This document shows positions 45,139 through 54,331 of a stretch of 64,000 nt of DNA, in pieces. Positions within the stretch are counted from its first letter, which is position 1; each line of letters starts with the position of its first letter. The stretch lies in the NCBI RefSeq assembly GCF_000519185.1, contig NZ_JAFA01000007.1:248001-312000 (forward strand). The letters run 5' to 3'. Source of the DNA: Paraburkholderia nodosa DSM 21604. Lineage in GTDB: Bacteria > Pseudomonadota > Gammaproteobacteria > Burkholderiales > Burkholderiaceae. Both the position numbers and the translations under genes were made by a program. The notes below the pieces were generated by a model, which searched no databases, had not been told where the DNA came from, and was given only the letters and a program-made list of their open reading frames with translations.

Positions 45139-45614
45139 CTACGCCTCGAGCGGCGCCCGGCTTTGCTGATTGTTCAGGCTGACGAACTTGCTCAGCAGGC
45201 GTATCAGGTTCACAGCGTCCTCCTCGGACATCCCTGCGAAAAGCGTGTCTCGCAGATCGCGCACGGACGGCGTCAGACGGGCCAGCATTGCCTGGACCGC
45301 TGGCGTGCGGGTAAGACAACGTTGTCGCCTCGGCAGCATCTCCCTGACGATCCAGCCTTTGTTCTCCAGGCGCGCGGCGATGTCCGCGGCAGTCGAGGTG
45401 TCGAGCGCCACCTTTTGTGCGAGCGTGACCTGGTCGAGCCCGGGGCATTCGTCGAGCATGCGGAGGATGGCGTACTGCACGGGGTGACGTCGCGTCCCAG
45501 CTTTTCGTAAAACATGGCCACCGCGATCTGGTGCGCGCGGCGGATCAGATGGCCGGGCTCTTCGTAGAGATCCAGAGGCGGTCGGTCCCCGTCAGCAACA
45601 TTGCGTCTTTTCAT
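45139..45614 (-). pseudogene. MarR-family regulator, frameshifted
   Basis: The N-terminal piece starts at ATG 45614 (MKRRNVADGD, then LYEEPGHLIRRAHQIAVAMF, EKLGRDVTP). The continuation VQYAILRMLDECPGLDQV, the winged helix (TLAQKVALDTSTAADIAARL) and the tail (EEDAVNLIRLLSKF) lie in another frame down to 45139. One base appears to be missing in the run ACCCCGTG near 45482; restoring it joins DVTP to VQYAIL and gives a ~157-residue MarR protein of normal length. As it stands only a truncated product, or a GTG-initiated fragment that keeps most of the DNA-binding domain, could be made. It is divergent from the oxygenase remnants and was probably their regulator. Confidence 0.8.
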
Positions 45615-45704
45615 GGCAAGGTCAGGTGTGATTCTTCGGCCAGCATTTGAATACCGCAACCGTTCAGGGAAAACCAGTATACCGTGCGCCTTGAAGCCCG
45701 CTAG

Positions 45705-45926
45705 GGGAAGATTTTCGCCGAGGATCTAGAGATGCTCGAGCGGCAGCAACAGAACCTGCTGGCGTGGCCGGATCGCCCGCTGGTGAAGCTCAAGATCAAT
45801 GCCGGCGGTGAGCTGTCGCGCGAGGTGATCGATCGCCTGCTGGCCGGGGAGCGCGCGCGACAGGCCGGGCGTCCGGTCATGCCGACGGTGCCCGCGAAGG
45901 AGGCTCCGCGACCGCCGCGACGTTGA
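45705..45926 (+). pseudogene. VanA-like aromatic oxygenase, C-terminal remnant
   Basis: The frame reads IFAEDLEMLERQQQ and then PLVKLKINAGGELSREVIDRLL. This matches the last ~70 residues of vanillate O-demethylase oxygenase-type Rieske proteins. The Rieske and iron-binding parts are gone; an in-frame TAG lies just upstream at 45702-45704. The stop overlaps the start of the reductase remnant (TGATG), the arrangement expected in an intact vanAB pair. Confidence 0.7.
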
Positions 45927-46414
45927 TGGTCGAAGTCGTGCGCAAATTGGATAAGGCACGCGGCATCTGCGGCTTTGAATGTACGCGTGCAGAACATGCA
46001 CCGTTGCCCGGCTTCAGCCCAGGCGCCCATATTGACGTGCATCTGCCGGGCGGACTCGTGCGGCAGTACTCCCTCAGCGGCGACCCGGCGCGCGAGGACC
46101 GATACGAGATCGCCGTGCTGCGCGATGCGAACGGGAGACGCGGGTCAATGGCGATCCAAGATCGCGTGCAGCAAGGTGACCTGATCGGTATTGGCGAGCC
46201 ACGCAACCATTTTCCGCTCGATCCGCAGGCAGGCCGACACCTGCTCCTGGCAGGGGGAATCGGCGTGACACCGGTCCTTTCCATGGCCGCGCATCTGCAC
46301 ACACTCAAGGCGTCGTTCGGTATGCACTACTGTACGTGTTCACGCGAACAGACGGCGTTCGAGCATCGGCTGGCGGGCTCTCGCGCAGTTCGGGCAACGG
46401 CGCAAACCCCGTGA
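45926..46414 (+). pseudogene. VanB-like ferredoxin reductase, 3'-truncated
   Basis: The first ~150 residues of a phthalate-dioxygenase-reductase-type protein are readable. The flavin motif is RQYSLSGDPA near 48, followed by LIGIGEPRNHFPLD and the nucleotide-binding LLLAGGIGVTPVLSMAAHLH near 108. Family likeness stops near position 46370 and the frame ends at 46414. The C-terminal part of the NAD domain and the whole [2Fe-2S] domain, about 160 residues, are missing. With the VanA-like remnant it marks a deleted aromatic O-demethylase operon next to an IS6 element, whose transposition commonly causes adjacent deletions. Confidence 0.75.
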
Positions 46415-46858
46415 AATCAGAGATAACGGTGACGCCCGGTTATCTTTGCTACCCAGAGAAATGCTATCCGGCGAACGCTTTTTGCGCGTACTTGCTGGTG
46501 CAGCCCAGCCGACTTGTACACCATGACGACTTCTGGCCGCGAGACCGCCCATTGCGCTACAGCTTTGGGTGAAATCGTGCGTCGCGAAATACTGGAGTTG
46601 ACTGCGTTACTCCGGAAAGGCTAAAAAATTACTTTAAATTCGCCCAAGTTCTTCGCTTGGTCAAGCAAGAAGCCCTGTTGGCCGCGCCACCGGAGCCGAT
46701 CGGTCGTACGACCGCGTCTGACAGTCCTGGATTGTGTCAGCGATGCCAATGATGGCGCGCGATGTGCAGATTTAAACGGTCGGGCTTTGCACGATCCGCT
46801 GCTCGATCAATAGTCTTCGACAGCGCGACGTGCGCCGAAGCCAGCCATGAGGGGGGAA
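46415..46858. other. Gap before the IS6 element, no gene recognised
   Basis: A short frame beginning MTTSGRETAHCATALGEIV at 46521 has no recognisable likeness. CGGTCGTACGACCG at 46701-46714 is a perfect 14-bp palindrome of unknown role. The base composition is lower in GC than the catabolic block. Confidence 0.4.
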
Positions 46859-47674
46859 GGCTTTGTCGCAATACGGGATCTGCCAAGCTGAAGTCCCGAG
46901 GACGAACGATCTGATCGATGAAGCAGAGCCTGAATCCGGCTGTAGCGAAGGTGCTCAAGCGCCTGCACTATCCGCTTGATGTAATCCTTCTGTGCGTACG
47001 CTGGTACGTTGCGTATCCGTTAAGTCTGCGCCACCTCGAGCAGATGATGGCCGAGCGGGGAATTTCGGTTGACCATTCGACCGTGCATCGCTGGGCGCTC
47101 AAACTGTTGCCGGTGCTGGAGAAAGCGTTCCGGCGCGGCAAGCGGGCAGTCGGCAAGAGCTGGCGTATGGACGAAACGTACATTCGGGTCAGGGGCGAAT
47201 GGAAATATCTGTATCGCGCCGTGGACAAGGCTGGCAACACGATCGATTTCCTGCTGCGAGCCCATCGTGACAAGGTTGCGGCCCGGCGCGACTTCGAAAA
47301 GGCGATCGCGCAGAACGGCGAGCCGGAGACCGTGACGATTGATAAGAGCGGATCAAATCTGGCGGCGCTACAGGCGCTCAATGTTGAACGTGAGACGCCG
47401 ATCAGGATCCGCCAGAAGAAGTACCTGAACAATGTCATCGAGCAGGATCACCGTGCCATCAAGCGTCGCACCCGGCCGATGCTGGGGTTCAAGAGTTTTC
47501 GATGTGCACGCATCATACTCGGCGGCATCGAGTTCATGCACATGATCGTCAAAGGCCAGATGAAAGACGGCGGCATCGCGCAAACTCCCGCCCAGCAGTT
47601 CTACTCGTTGGCTGCATAAGTATTCCTCATCATCTCGGATTTGTTTGACTCGACTTCCTTATCGCGACAAAACC
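46859..47674 (+). mobile_element. IS6-family insertion sequence (first)
   Basis: The element spans 816 bp, the size of IS26-like elements. Its ends are GGCTTTGTCGCAATACGG (46859-46876) and, inverted, GGTTTTGTCGCGATAAGG (47674-47657), matching at 15 of 18 positions. It carries one transposase gene. The flanking 8-mers (46851-46858 and 47675-47682) do not match, so there is no target duplication; this points to adjacent deletion or recombination after insertion. Both flanks are broken genes or featureless DNA. Confidence 0.8.
46918..47619 (+). CDS. IS6-family transposase
   Basis: This 233-residue DDE transposase has catalytic D85 (WRMDETYIR), D142 (VTIDKSGSN) and E175 (NVIEQDHRAIKRR), with the short final spacing of IS6/IS26 enzymes. 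An N-terminal helix-turn-helix (SLRHLEQMMAERGISVDHSTVHRW) lies near residues 36-60. The terminal GFKSFRCARIILGGIEFMHMI is typical. The frame is intact. IS6 transposases work by replicative cointegrate formation and conservative targeted joining, which explains a lack of target repeats around resident copies. Confidence 0.95.
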   Translation: MKQSLNPAVAKVLKRLHYPLDVILLCVRWYVAYPLSLRHLEQMMAERGISVDHSTVHRWALKLLPVLEKAFRRGKRAVGKSWRMDETYIRVRGEWKYLYRAVDKAGNTIDFLLRAHRDKVAARRDFEKAIAQNGEPETVTIDKSGSNLAALQALNVERETPIRIRQKKYLNNVIEQDHRAIKRRTRPMLGFKSFRCARIILGGIEFMHMIVKGQMKDGGIAQTPAQQFYSLAA

Positions 47675-48359
47675 CTGGGACATCGTGTACGCAGCTGCGA
47701 GCGCCGTGGGTCTCACAATCGACAAGGAAATTGCTATCCGGATAGCCGCAGTCTGCGATGGCTACCTTTACTTCGCTCATTTCATTACGGAGAAGATGCT
47801 GTGGTGCGCGTTCGATGACGCACGATTGGTATCAGATGTCTCATGAGACCATTTTTTCGCTAACCTGAATATCTCTATCGATGGTATCAGCGCACTGTTG
47901 AAGCGACCGTACGAGCAAGCCACCCGGCATAGGGGCGATGAGTACGAAGAAGTGCTTTGGGCCACAGCCGACTCCGAATATTTGGAGCGCTACGCCAAGG
48001 CGATGTTCTCATCATATGAGTACATCATGCGTCAGCGTCGCAACCGAATGGCACTCGACTACGATAAATTCTGCGCGCGCATTCGGAAACTCCGCACGCC
48101 CAGTTTTGGCGCAATTCTGGTCGTAGACGCGAACGACGCAGGACTTTACACATATCGCGAGAGGATGCTGCGAGGTTTTGTACGGATGCAAGCGGAAGCG
48201 CACGGTATTGAGCTGGCTGGCGAGAAAATCGATCAGACGGTCAAACAAACGATGGGGGTGCCGTCAAGCCTTAGCCGTGGCTACTACGCTTCGGAGCCGC
48301 CGCCAGGGATCCACTGGGATCGGGAGCGGCGAAAGGATGACGACTCCGATGATCAGTGA
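47675..48359 (+). pseudogene. ATPase-type protein remnant, 5'-truncated with in-frame stop
   Basis: One frame reads across the IS end as KPWDIVYAAASAVGLTIDK, AIRIAAVCDGYLYFAHFI, then TEKMLWCAFDDARLVSDVS. It meets TGA at 47844-47846 and continues in the same frame as DHFFANLNISIDGIS, LLKRPYEQATRHRGDEYEEV, WATADSEYLERYAKAMFSSY, to 48359. The segment resembles the lid/C-terminal part of an ORC/Cdc6-like AAA ATPase plus an extra domain, but I cannot name the family. The P-loop part has been removed by the IS6 element. The part after the stop (from TTG 47898) is 153 residues and could in principle still be translated. Confidence 0.6.
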
Positions 48360-48862
48360 TCGAGGCCTACGACGACGCCCCGTCGGTGATTGGCTTGCTA
48401 CAGAGCCTCTTGATAGCCCGCTACGACGCGATGTGACTGCCCGGAGGCACACATCTCGGTCACTCCAGTTGTTGCGATGTAAACGTCGGCAATCAGGCGT
48501 CCAACCGCCATTTGCGTTGGGGCTGTGGGGTCGAAAACGCGTCGTCCAACCTGACCTTGCTTCTGGTCACAAGCGCCTGTTAAGCGGCGCTTGTGTTCAA
48601 TTCGTTGTCTGTAACTATTTCCTTGAACGGTCACACGGACGCTGCCTGGACCAGGCTAACGGCCGTCCGAAGGGTTGGCTACGTAACAGCGTCGCTGGAT
48701 GTGCGATGAGGGACTGCCGAAGGGGCGCCGTTTGACTTACCGAAGTGGCGAAGGTCAAGCGAAGTTAGCCACCTAAAGCCGTAGCGCGAATGAAATCATC
48801 AGCGTCGACCATTTCCCGACTTGACTATTGGCGACATCCGTTTAACCTTTGGAACCAATTGA
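48360..48862. other. Gap with one hairpin, no gene recognised
   Basis: CACAAGCGCC and GGCGCTTGTG form a 10-bp perfect stem with an 8-nt loop at 48568-48595. No T run follows, so the hairpin may be a weak terminator or part of a lost repeat. No reading frame in this stretch shows family likeness. Confidence 0.4.
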
Positions 48863-49918
48863 GTGCAACCCGTCACCACGATTCTGCTGAACGACATGAC
48901 TGCTTTAGTGCGAGCCGCAGGCCTCGCCGGCTACGAAAGCCTGGCGCACCGACTCGGGTTAGATCCGGCACGTGAACTGAATCGCGCCGGACTTCATGCC
49001 ACTAGCCTCGAAGATCCCGATGCCCTGATTCCCTATATGTCGGTCATTCGTCTACTGGAGCGCTCCTCGCAGGAAAGTCGGTGTGACGACTTCGGCTTGC
49101 GCCTTTCGGAGTCTCAGAACATTGAAATTCTGGGCCCGCTCGCGGTGCTCATGCGTCACGCGTCTACCCTGGGCGATGCGCTTCAACTGGCAGCCCGGCA
49201 TGTCTTCGTGCACAGCCCAGCCATTTGCTTCGGCCTTGATTCAGTGGACGGTGACCCCGCATCGGTGGATCTGAGTTTCGAAATCAACATACCTCGTCGG
49301 CCACCGTCTGCCCAAACGATTGAGCTATCGCTCGGTTTGATACTCAGGATTTTGAGGATGCTAGTCCCCCGTGGACTCCGGCCGATGTGCGCGCGCTTTC
49401 CCCACGCGCGCATTGCAAAAGCGGCCGACTATCAGCGCGCACTGAATTGCGCCTGCGCGTTTGGTGTCGAAAGAGCCGCCATCCGTGCGTCCGCGCACGA
49501 TCTCGATCTGCCGCTTGCCGGGCATAATCGATTGCTTCTCGAAATGGCCCAGAGTTATCTGGACCAGCACTACGGTGAGCCAGAGCGTCTATTGTCGGAT
49601 CGCGTGCGCGATCTCGTTCGCCGGTTCATGGGCACGTGTCCCATGTCGCAAAAGGCTGTGTCTGACGATCTCAACATCCATCCGCGCACACTGCAACGCC
49701 GGTTACTGAAAGAGGACCAGACCTTCGACGCAATCGTGGACGAGGTTCGGCGAGAGCGTCTGAGCGAATTGCTAAGCCGATCGCCGTCCCCCACAATGAC
49801 ACAGATCGCACTGATGCTCGGCTATTCCGAGCAGGCCGCGCTGACTCGCAGTTGCCACCGTTGGTTCGGATGTGCGCCTACAGAACTTCGACGGCGCTAT
49901 CGGCGCGAAGCACGCTAA
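48863..49918 (+). CDS. AraC-family transcriptional regulator
   Basis: This 351-residue protein (from GTG 48863; ATG 48896 is an alternative) has the N-terminal arabinose-binding-like DUF of OruR/ArgR-type AraC proteins (YESLAHRLGLDPARELNRAG, then HASTLGDALQLAARHVFVH near 115). The C-terminal double helix-turn-helix includes VSDDLNIHPRTLQRRLLKE near 275 and PTMTQIALMLGYSEQAALTR near 315. It converges on the minus-strand SDR/cupin/porin genes. Regulators of this type often control neighbouring catabolic genes, so it may once have served the aromatic-type operon to its right. Frame intact; effector unknown. Confidence 0.88.
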   Translation: MQPVTTILLNDMTALVRAAGLAGYESLAHRLGLDPARELNRAGLHATSLEDPDALIPYMSVIRLLERSSQESRCDDFGLRLSESQNIEILGPLAVLMRHASTLGDALQLAARHVFVHSPAICFGLDSVDGDPASVDLSFEINIPRRPPSAQTIELSLGLILRILRMLVPRGLRPMCARFPHARIAKAADYQRALNCACAFGVERAAIRASAHDLDLPLAGHNRLLLEMAQSYLDQHYGEPERLLSDRVRDLVRRFMGTCPMSQKAVSDDLNIHPRTLQRRLLKEDQTFDAIVDEVRRERLSELLSRSPSPTMTQIALMLGYSEQAALTRSCHRWFGCAPTELRRRYRREAR

Positions 49919-49980
49919 GGGCCGCGCTCGCAAGCACACATCCCGAGAATATAGCGGCTCAGTGGCTGCCACGCGCGGGC

Positions 49981-50313
49981 TCAACGGTATTCGACGGCAC
50001 GCGGGATCAGGTCGATACGATCTTCATAGGTATCGAACGCGCCCTGTCGCAACCTGTAGATCGACACAGCTGGCAGCCCCCACATTACTGCCTCGAATGC
50101 GCGTTGATACTTGAGCTGATAATCGAAGACCTTAATCGGACAATAGGTGCCTGACGGAGGTTGGCCGCCGAGCGGTTCATGCACACACTGAACGATAGTG
50201 GCCGCAGGCATCGCTGGCCTCGTTGACGACTCGTCACCTGCTGCGAACGACACGTTGTTGACTGCAGCGATTGCGCCCGCTGCGGTTGAAATCATGAACT
50301 GACGACGATCCAT
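49981..50313 (-). pseudogene. DUF1254-family protein, N-terminal fragment
   Basis: ATG 50313 begins a twin-arginine-like signal (MDRRQFMISTAAGAIAAVNN). Then, near residue 65, comes KVFDYQLKYQRAFEAVMWGL and AVSIYRLRQGAFDTY, the opening of DUF1254/DUF1214 proteins, which are normally 400-500 residues. Likeness ends near 50020 and the frame stops at 49981 after ~110 residues. It is the front part of a gene whose rest is lost. Confidence 0.7.
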
Positions 50314-50418
50314 AGTCTCCAGTCGGTAGAGCACGGGTACTGCTGAATAGGCGGCTGCACGAGCTGGGAATCGCGCAGCCGTAGAAGCGAATTTCCAAAG
50401 GGCCCGCTGTCGAGCGCT

Positions 50419-50745
50419 TTAGTCGACCTCGACAAGATCATCAGGCTTCCACGTGCGGTCAAAGTAAGATACTTCCGGCCCGTAGAGACGGAGCAGGAAG
50501 AACCATCCTTTGCCAGGGACGGTCCGCACCCAGTTCGCTTCTTGCCCGGCTGGAATCTTTGGTCCGAAGTACAGATCGATGCTGCCGTCGCCGTTCGGCC
50601 TGGGGTGGGTGAACGCGGAGATACGTGAGAATGGCGTTCCGTTAGTCGCCTCGGCGTAATGGAAAGAAACGTAAAGCGGACAGAAGGCAGAAACTCTGCG
50701 CTGGTGTTCTGGTACCGGCTCTTTTCCGTGCTCGAACCAACGCAA
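50419..50745 (-). pseudogene. DUF1254/DUF1214 protein, C-terminal fragment
   Basis: The readable ~105 residues end with NGDGSIDLYFGPKIPAGQEA, NWVRTVPGKGWFFLLRLYGP, then FDRTWKPDDLVEV. This is the conserved terminus of DUF1214 proteins. It lacks the whole front of the protein and lies upstream, in transcription order, of the N-terminal fragment at 49981. The two pieces therefore cannot be one gene split by a single insertion; either two tandem genes lost the DNA between them or a rearrangement occurred. Confidence 0.75.
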
Positions 50746-50853
50746 CGCTCGAGGGATGGCATTGAACGCTGCCTGGTCTTGTCCCGGACAGGAACTGGCC
50801 TGCCGAGGCTGGCAGGCCAGTTTCGCTCACACCATCGGGCCCGGGTGCGGCGA

Positions 50854-51657
50854 TCAGGTGAGCGCCATCCCGCCGTCGACAGACAACCCCGCGCCGGTCA
50901 CGAAGCCGGCCAGATCGGAGCAAAGGAACAGTGCGGCATTCGCGATGTCCTCAACCGCGCCGAGGCGCCCGAGCGGTGTTTTGTCCATGGCGTACGCCAG
51001 CATCTCGTCGGCGTTCTGGAAGAAGCCCATCTTGATCTGCTGGTCGAGCAAGCCCGCGAGCATCTCGGTTTGAATCAGGCCGGGATAAAGGCAGTTCACG
51101 CGGATATTCCAGCCAAACTTGCCGCCTTCGACGGCGCCGACTTTCGTCAGCCGGTCTACGGCCGACTTGGTCGCGGCGTAAGCCGCCGTGCCGGGGTTCG
51201 CGCGCAGATGCGCCATCGACGAGAGGTTCAGGATCGCCCCACCATCGCCCGCGATGCCGCCTGGACGCATCGCGCGCATTGCGTGCTTCATGCCGAGCGT
51301 AAGACCACGGATGTTGACCGACATCAGCCGGTCGAACGTCTCGATCGACAGTTCGGCGATCGGTGCGGACGCTTCGATGCCCGCGTTGTTGACTACAGTC
51401 GTGAGCGTACCGAAGCGCAGCACCGTCGCAGCGATTGCGGATTCCCAGGCGGCCTCGTCTCGCACATCGTGCTCGACGAAGTCCGCCTCACCTCCAGATT
51501 TGCGAATGGCTTCTGCCGTAGCAAGTCCCGCGTCGGTCAACACGTCGGCGACCATGACGCGGGCGCCCGCTGCCGCGAACGTGCCCGCCATCGCGGCGCC
51601 AATGCCGCGGGCGCCGCCAGTCAGCAGCACCACCTTGTTTTGCATCGAAATGGACAT
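50854..51657 (-). CDS. Short-chain dehydrogenase/reductase
   Basis: This 267-residue classical SDR has the cofactor motif TGGARGIG near residue 14, acidic residue VADVLTDA suggesting NAD(H) preference, and NNAG near 90. The catalytic S-Y-K triad lies in NLSSMAHL, then AAYAATKSAVDRL near 165. YPGLIQTEM near 195 and the C-terminal GAGLSVDGGMALT complete the fold. The ATG at 51657 is supported by GAGGA 7 nt upstream. The gene follows the cupin gene by 55 bp on the same strand and probably shares its transcript. An alcohol or cis-diol dehydrogenase role in degradation of an aromatic ketone would fit the neighbour, but this is inference. Confidence 0.92.
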   Translation of the reverse strand: MSISMQNKVVLLTGGARGIGAAMAGTFAAAGARVMVADVLTDAGLATAEAIRKSGGEADFVEHDVRDEAAWESAIAATVLRFGTLTTVVNNAGIEASAPIAELSIETFDRLMSVNIRGLTLGMKHAMRAMRPGGIAGDGGAILNLSSMAHLRANPGTAAYAATKSAVDRLTKVGAVEGGKFGWNIRVNCLYPGLIQTEMLAGLLDQQIKMGFFQNADEMLAYAMDKTPLGRLGAVEDIANAALFLCSDLAGFVTGAGLSVDGGMALT

Positions 51658-51712
51658 TGCGATCCTCGCTGAGATTCGGTGCCTGTGAGTTGGCACGCTT
51701 GATGATGGATGT

Positions 51713-52225
51713 TTAACGTGCGTAGGCAGGAACGCTGGCCTGGATGTAGTTCATCTTGTCGGCGCCCTGATCCTTGATGGCGGCGTCGACCCAGGCCTTG
51801 ATGAGGCCCGCATCCATGATTCCCATGAATTCCTTGCTACCCGTGTCGTTGAAGTTCACGTTCGAGCCGGTGACGACCATAAAGGTGTCGGTGTCTTCGG
51901 TGTTGTCCGCCGGCGTATTGAACTGGTGAATCGAGCCACCCGGCTCGTAGAGATAGCTGCCTGCCGTCTGCTTCTGGTCGGGGTACTCGGTGTAGTACCA
52001 GCAGCCGCTCATGGTGTAGAGGTGAACGGTGCCCGTATGGAAATGCAGGGGAAGCGTCACGCCCGGTGAAAATTTCACACGCAGCACCCACGTGCCATTG
52101 TGCGGATCGAGAAAAAGCGGATACGCCTTGATGCCCGGATGCAGCAGGCCTTCGAGGAATTTGCCGACATTCGTGTCGATCGTGAGCAGTTGGTCCTGAT
52201 GAGTGACGATTTCGGGTGCGCTCAT
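51713..52225 (-). CDS. 2,4'-dihydroxyacetophenone dioxygenase-like cupin
   Basis: This 170-residue cupin has a single beta-barrel with metal ligands in LPLHFHTGTVHLYTMSG near residue 60 and a later histidine in GGSIHQF near 100. The N-terminal DTNVGKFLEGLLHPGIKAYP and GTWVLRVKFSPG match the family of 2,4'-dihydroxyacetophenone dioxygenase, an iron enzyme that cleaves the C-C bond between the two carbonyl-side carbons to give 4-hydroxybenzoate and formate. Relatives of unknown function share the fold. It lies between porin and SDR genes on one strand. Substrate not established. Confidence 0.82.
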   Translation of the reverse strand: MSAPEIVTHQDQLLTIDTNVGKFLEGLLHPGIKAYPLFLDPHNGTWVLRVKFSPGVTLPLHFHTGTVHLYTMSGCWYYTEYPDQKQTAGSYLYEPGGSIHQFNTPADNTEDTDTFMVVTGSNVNFNDTGSKEFMGIMDAGLIKAWVDAAIKDQGADKMNYIQASVPAYAR

Positions 52226-52324
52226 GTTTGTCTCTCCTGTGTATGTACGTGGGGGACGTCCAACCGATGGACGTGTGTTTGAGGTTTGCGTGGCCGGGAA
52301 AAAAATCGAGATGGCGCGGCTGTC

Positions 52325-53449
52325 CTAGAAGCCGTGCCTCATGCCGATCATGACCGCCGAAGTGCCTACGCTGGGCGCAACAGGCTGGCCATAGACGATC
52401 GTCTGGTTCATTGTTCCGCGGTTGTTGACGTAGCCGAAGTTGGCGTAGACGAGGGTCGACTTCGAGAGGTTGTAGTTAGCTCCAACTGCGTATTCCGTTG
52501 ACTGGTTCTGCGTATGATTCTGGTCGCGCAGGTAATAGACGCCCGAGTCGATAGCGAACGCAGGCGTAAAGCGATATCCCAGACCGCCGGAAATCATGTC
52601 GTAGTTCATTGCGCTCGACTGAGCCGGGTTTCGGCCGTTCGAATACGAGCCGCTCACGGTGAAGCCGGCGATGTAGTAGAGCGCGCTAAACGAATAGAAG
52701 CGGTTGTTCGCGAGCCCCGTGGGAACCGTCGTAGCAGTCGGATTGCTGTCGTGGCCGTTGTAGTAAATTGCTGCGGCTTTCAAACCGTTGTTGTCGTACT
52801 GAAGCACGGCCGATTCGCGCGTGTTTCCCTGAAGGCTTCCCGCGACGCCTCCTGGCGCGTACCCCAGCGTTGCCGACAAGCCCAGGAATTTCGGCGACGT
52901 GTAGACAATGGCGTTGCTGTCATAAACCGAGCCCAACTGTCCATTGGTGCTGGTTCCGGGCCATCCGGCTGCCGTGTTGATGCCGACCAGGGCGGTCAGA
53001 ATGCTGCCGAAATACCCCGCATGGCGCGCATCGGTCGCGGTCAGTGCGAGGATCATCGGCGCATATTGCCGGCCCAACTTGAGCGAGCCAAACGGGCCGG
53101 TCGCGCCAATAGTGGCAACCTGGTTGAAGAGCGTTGCGGTGCCGGGAGTATCGCCGAGGCCGACCTTGCCCGTGCCTGTATCGAAGTTGCTCTGGAGTTG
53201 GAACGTGGCCTTGTATCCTCCGCCCAGGTCCTCCACGCCGGTCATGCCCCAGAAGCTGCCGTATATGCCGCCGTCCTTGTACCGGGCGATGCTGCCCGTA
53301 TTCTTTGCCTTCGGGCTGAATGAAGCCGCCGATGACGTTTGATACATCAGTCCGCCGTCAATCGTTCCGTAGAGTGTCACGGAGGATTGTGCACAGGCTT
53401 CGCCTATTACGATGGCAAAGGACGCAATCAGTAGTACAGATTGTTTCAT
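52325..53449 (-). CDS. Trimeric Gram-negative porin (Burkholderia OmpC type)
   Basis: This outer-membrane porin of 374 residues has a signal peptide (MKQSVLLIASFAIVIGEACA, cleavage before QSSVTLYG). The mature start SSVTLYGTIDGGLMYQT and the internal SFWGMTGVEDLGGGYKATFQ, RQYAPM and FGYVNNRG patterns are those of beta-proteobacterial porin family 4. The last residue is phenylalanine (GMRHGF), the outer-membrane assembly signal. An upstream in-frame ATG at 53518 would spoil the signal peptide. It may admit the substrate of the cupin/SDR genes, which follow on the same strand 100 bp away. Confidence 0.94.
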   Translation of the reverse strand: MKQSVLLIASFAIVIGEACAQSSVTLYGTIDGGLMYQTSSAASFSPKAKNTGSIARYKDGGIYGSFWGMTGVEDLGGGYKATFQLQSNFDTGTGKVGLGDTPGTATLFNQVATIGATGPFGSLKLGRQYAPMILALTATDARHAGYFGSILTALVGINTAAGWPGTSTNGQLGSVYDSNAIVYTSPKFLGLSATLGYAPGGVAGSLQGNTRESAVLQYDNNGLKAAAIYYNGHDSNPTATTVPTGLANNRFYSFSALYYIAGFTVSGSYSNGRNPAQSSAMNYDMISGGLGYRFTPAFAIDSGVYYLRDQNHTQNQSTEYAVGANYNLSKSTLVYANFGYVNNRGTMNQTIVYGQPVAPSVGTSAVMIGMRHGF

Positions 53450-54331
53450 CCTGTCTCCGACCTCAGATTTATTGGTATTCCTGCTTCTGCCCGTATCGGG
53501 CATCACGTCCTGGCTCAATCAAGTGGGCGTGCTGTCCGACATGGATACGGTGCGCCCCCGATCCCCGATGAAATTCCAGATGCTATGACCGTCGATGGCA
53601 CGAGAGAAACTGCAGTCTTCAAACCGCTCGCTGATGTGAGTGAATATTCGCAGCTAACGCCGTCATAGTTTTACCTTCAAGTGACAAGTTTTTAACTTTT
53701 GGCGACACCTTGGGGATAGACCTGGCCCGGTACGCTTGCCGTATGTGAGCGTGTGGTCTGTTTTTCTTGCTGTGGAAGGCGAGTTGCCGAAAGAGGGGCG
53801 CAGGAGATTGCCAAAATGGCACCCAAAGTCCTTGGCAACTGATTCCGCGGAGGTTGCAGTCCCTATTGAGAGGCGTGCCGCGGCCATGAAGAAGTGGGGG
53901 GGGCGGGACTGCGAAGAGGCATGCCGACACGACTACCGGGAACGCGCGCCGGCTAGCTTGCGCGAGCGACCGCTGCTCCGATCCACGTGAACTACCACAT
54001 CGAACACCGTCTGATGGTCATCGTGCCCTTTTTCGGTTGCCCAAACGCCACCGCGGTCTGGTGCCCGTTCCGCCGACATTCTGGCAAGTGCCTGGCGTGG
54101 TGAGCAGCAAGACGTCGTCGACCTGACAGCACCTGACACGGTTGTCTATTCCGAAGCTTGTGGTCAGCCTGCACTTTGGGCCGCCCTCAAACCTTTGAGG
54201 CGGCCGCTGTTGGGTGCACGCCAGGGCAAAACGCGTACGGTTCCAACTCCGTTCGAATGACCGATAGGCAGGCAGGGAGCGGCCGTTCGAATGGCCCAAA
54301 GAGGATGTCGCCGACCGTCTCTGGTTGGCCG
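53450..54331. other. Long gap, no gene recognised
   Basis: Nearly 900 bp lack any frame with family likeness. The first ~250 bp must hold the porin promoter. An AT-rich patch, TTTTACCTTCAAGTGACAAG, lies at 53669-53688. The GC content and absent coding pattern fit decayed DNA like the pseudogenes around it. Confidence 0.5.

Noticed and set aside
53612..53668. Short minus-strand peptide MTALAANIHSHQRAV ahead of the porin as a leader peptide
   Set aside because: Only 15 codons, weak ribosome site and no attenuator-like structure; coincidence is more likely.
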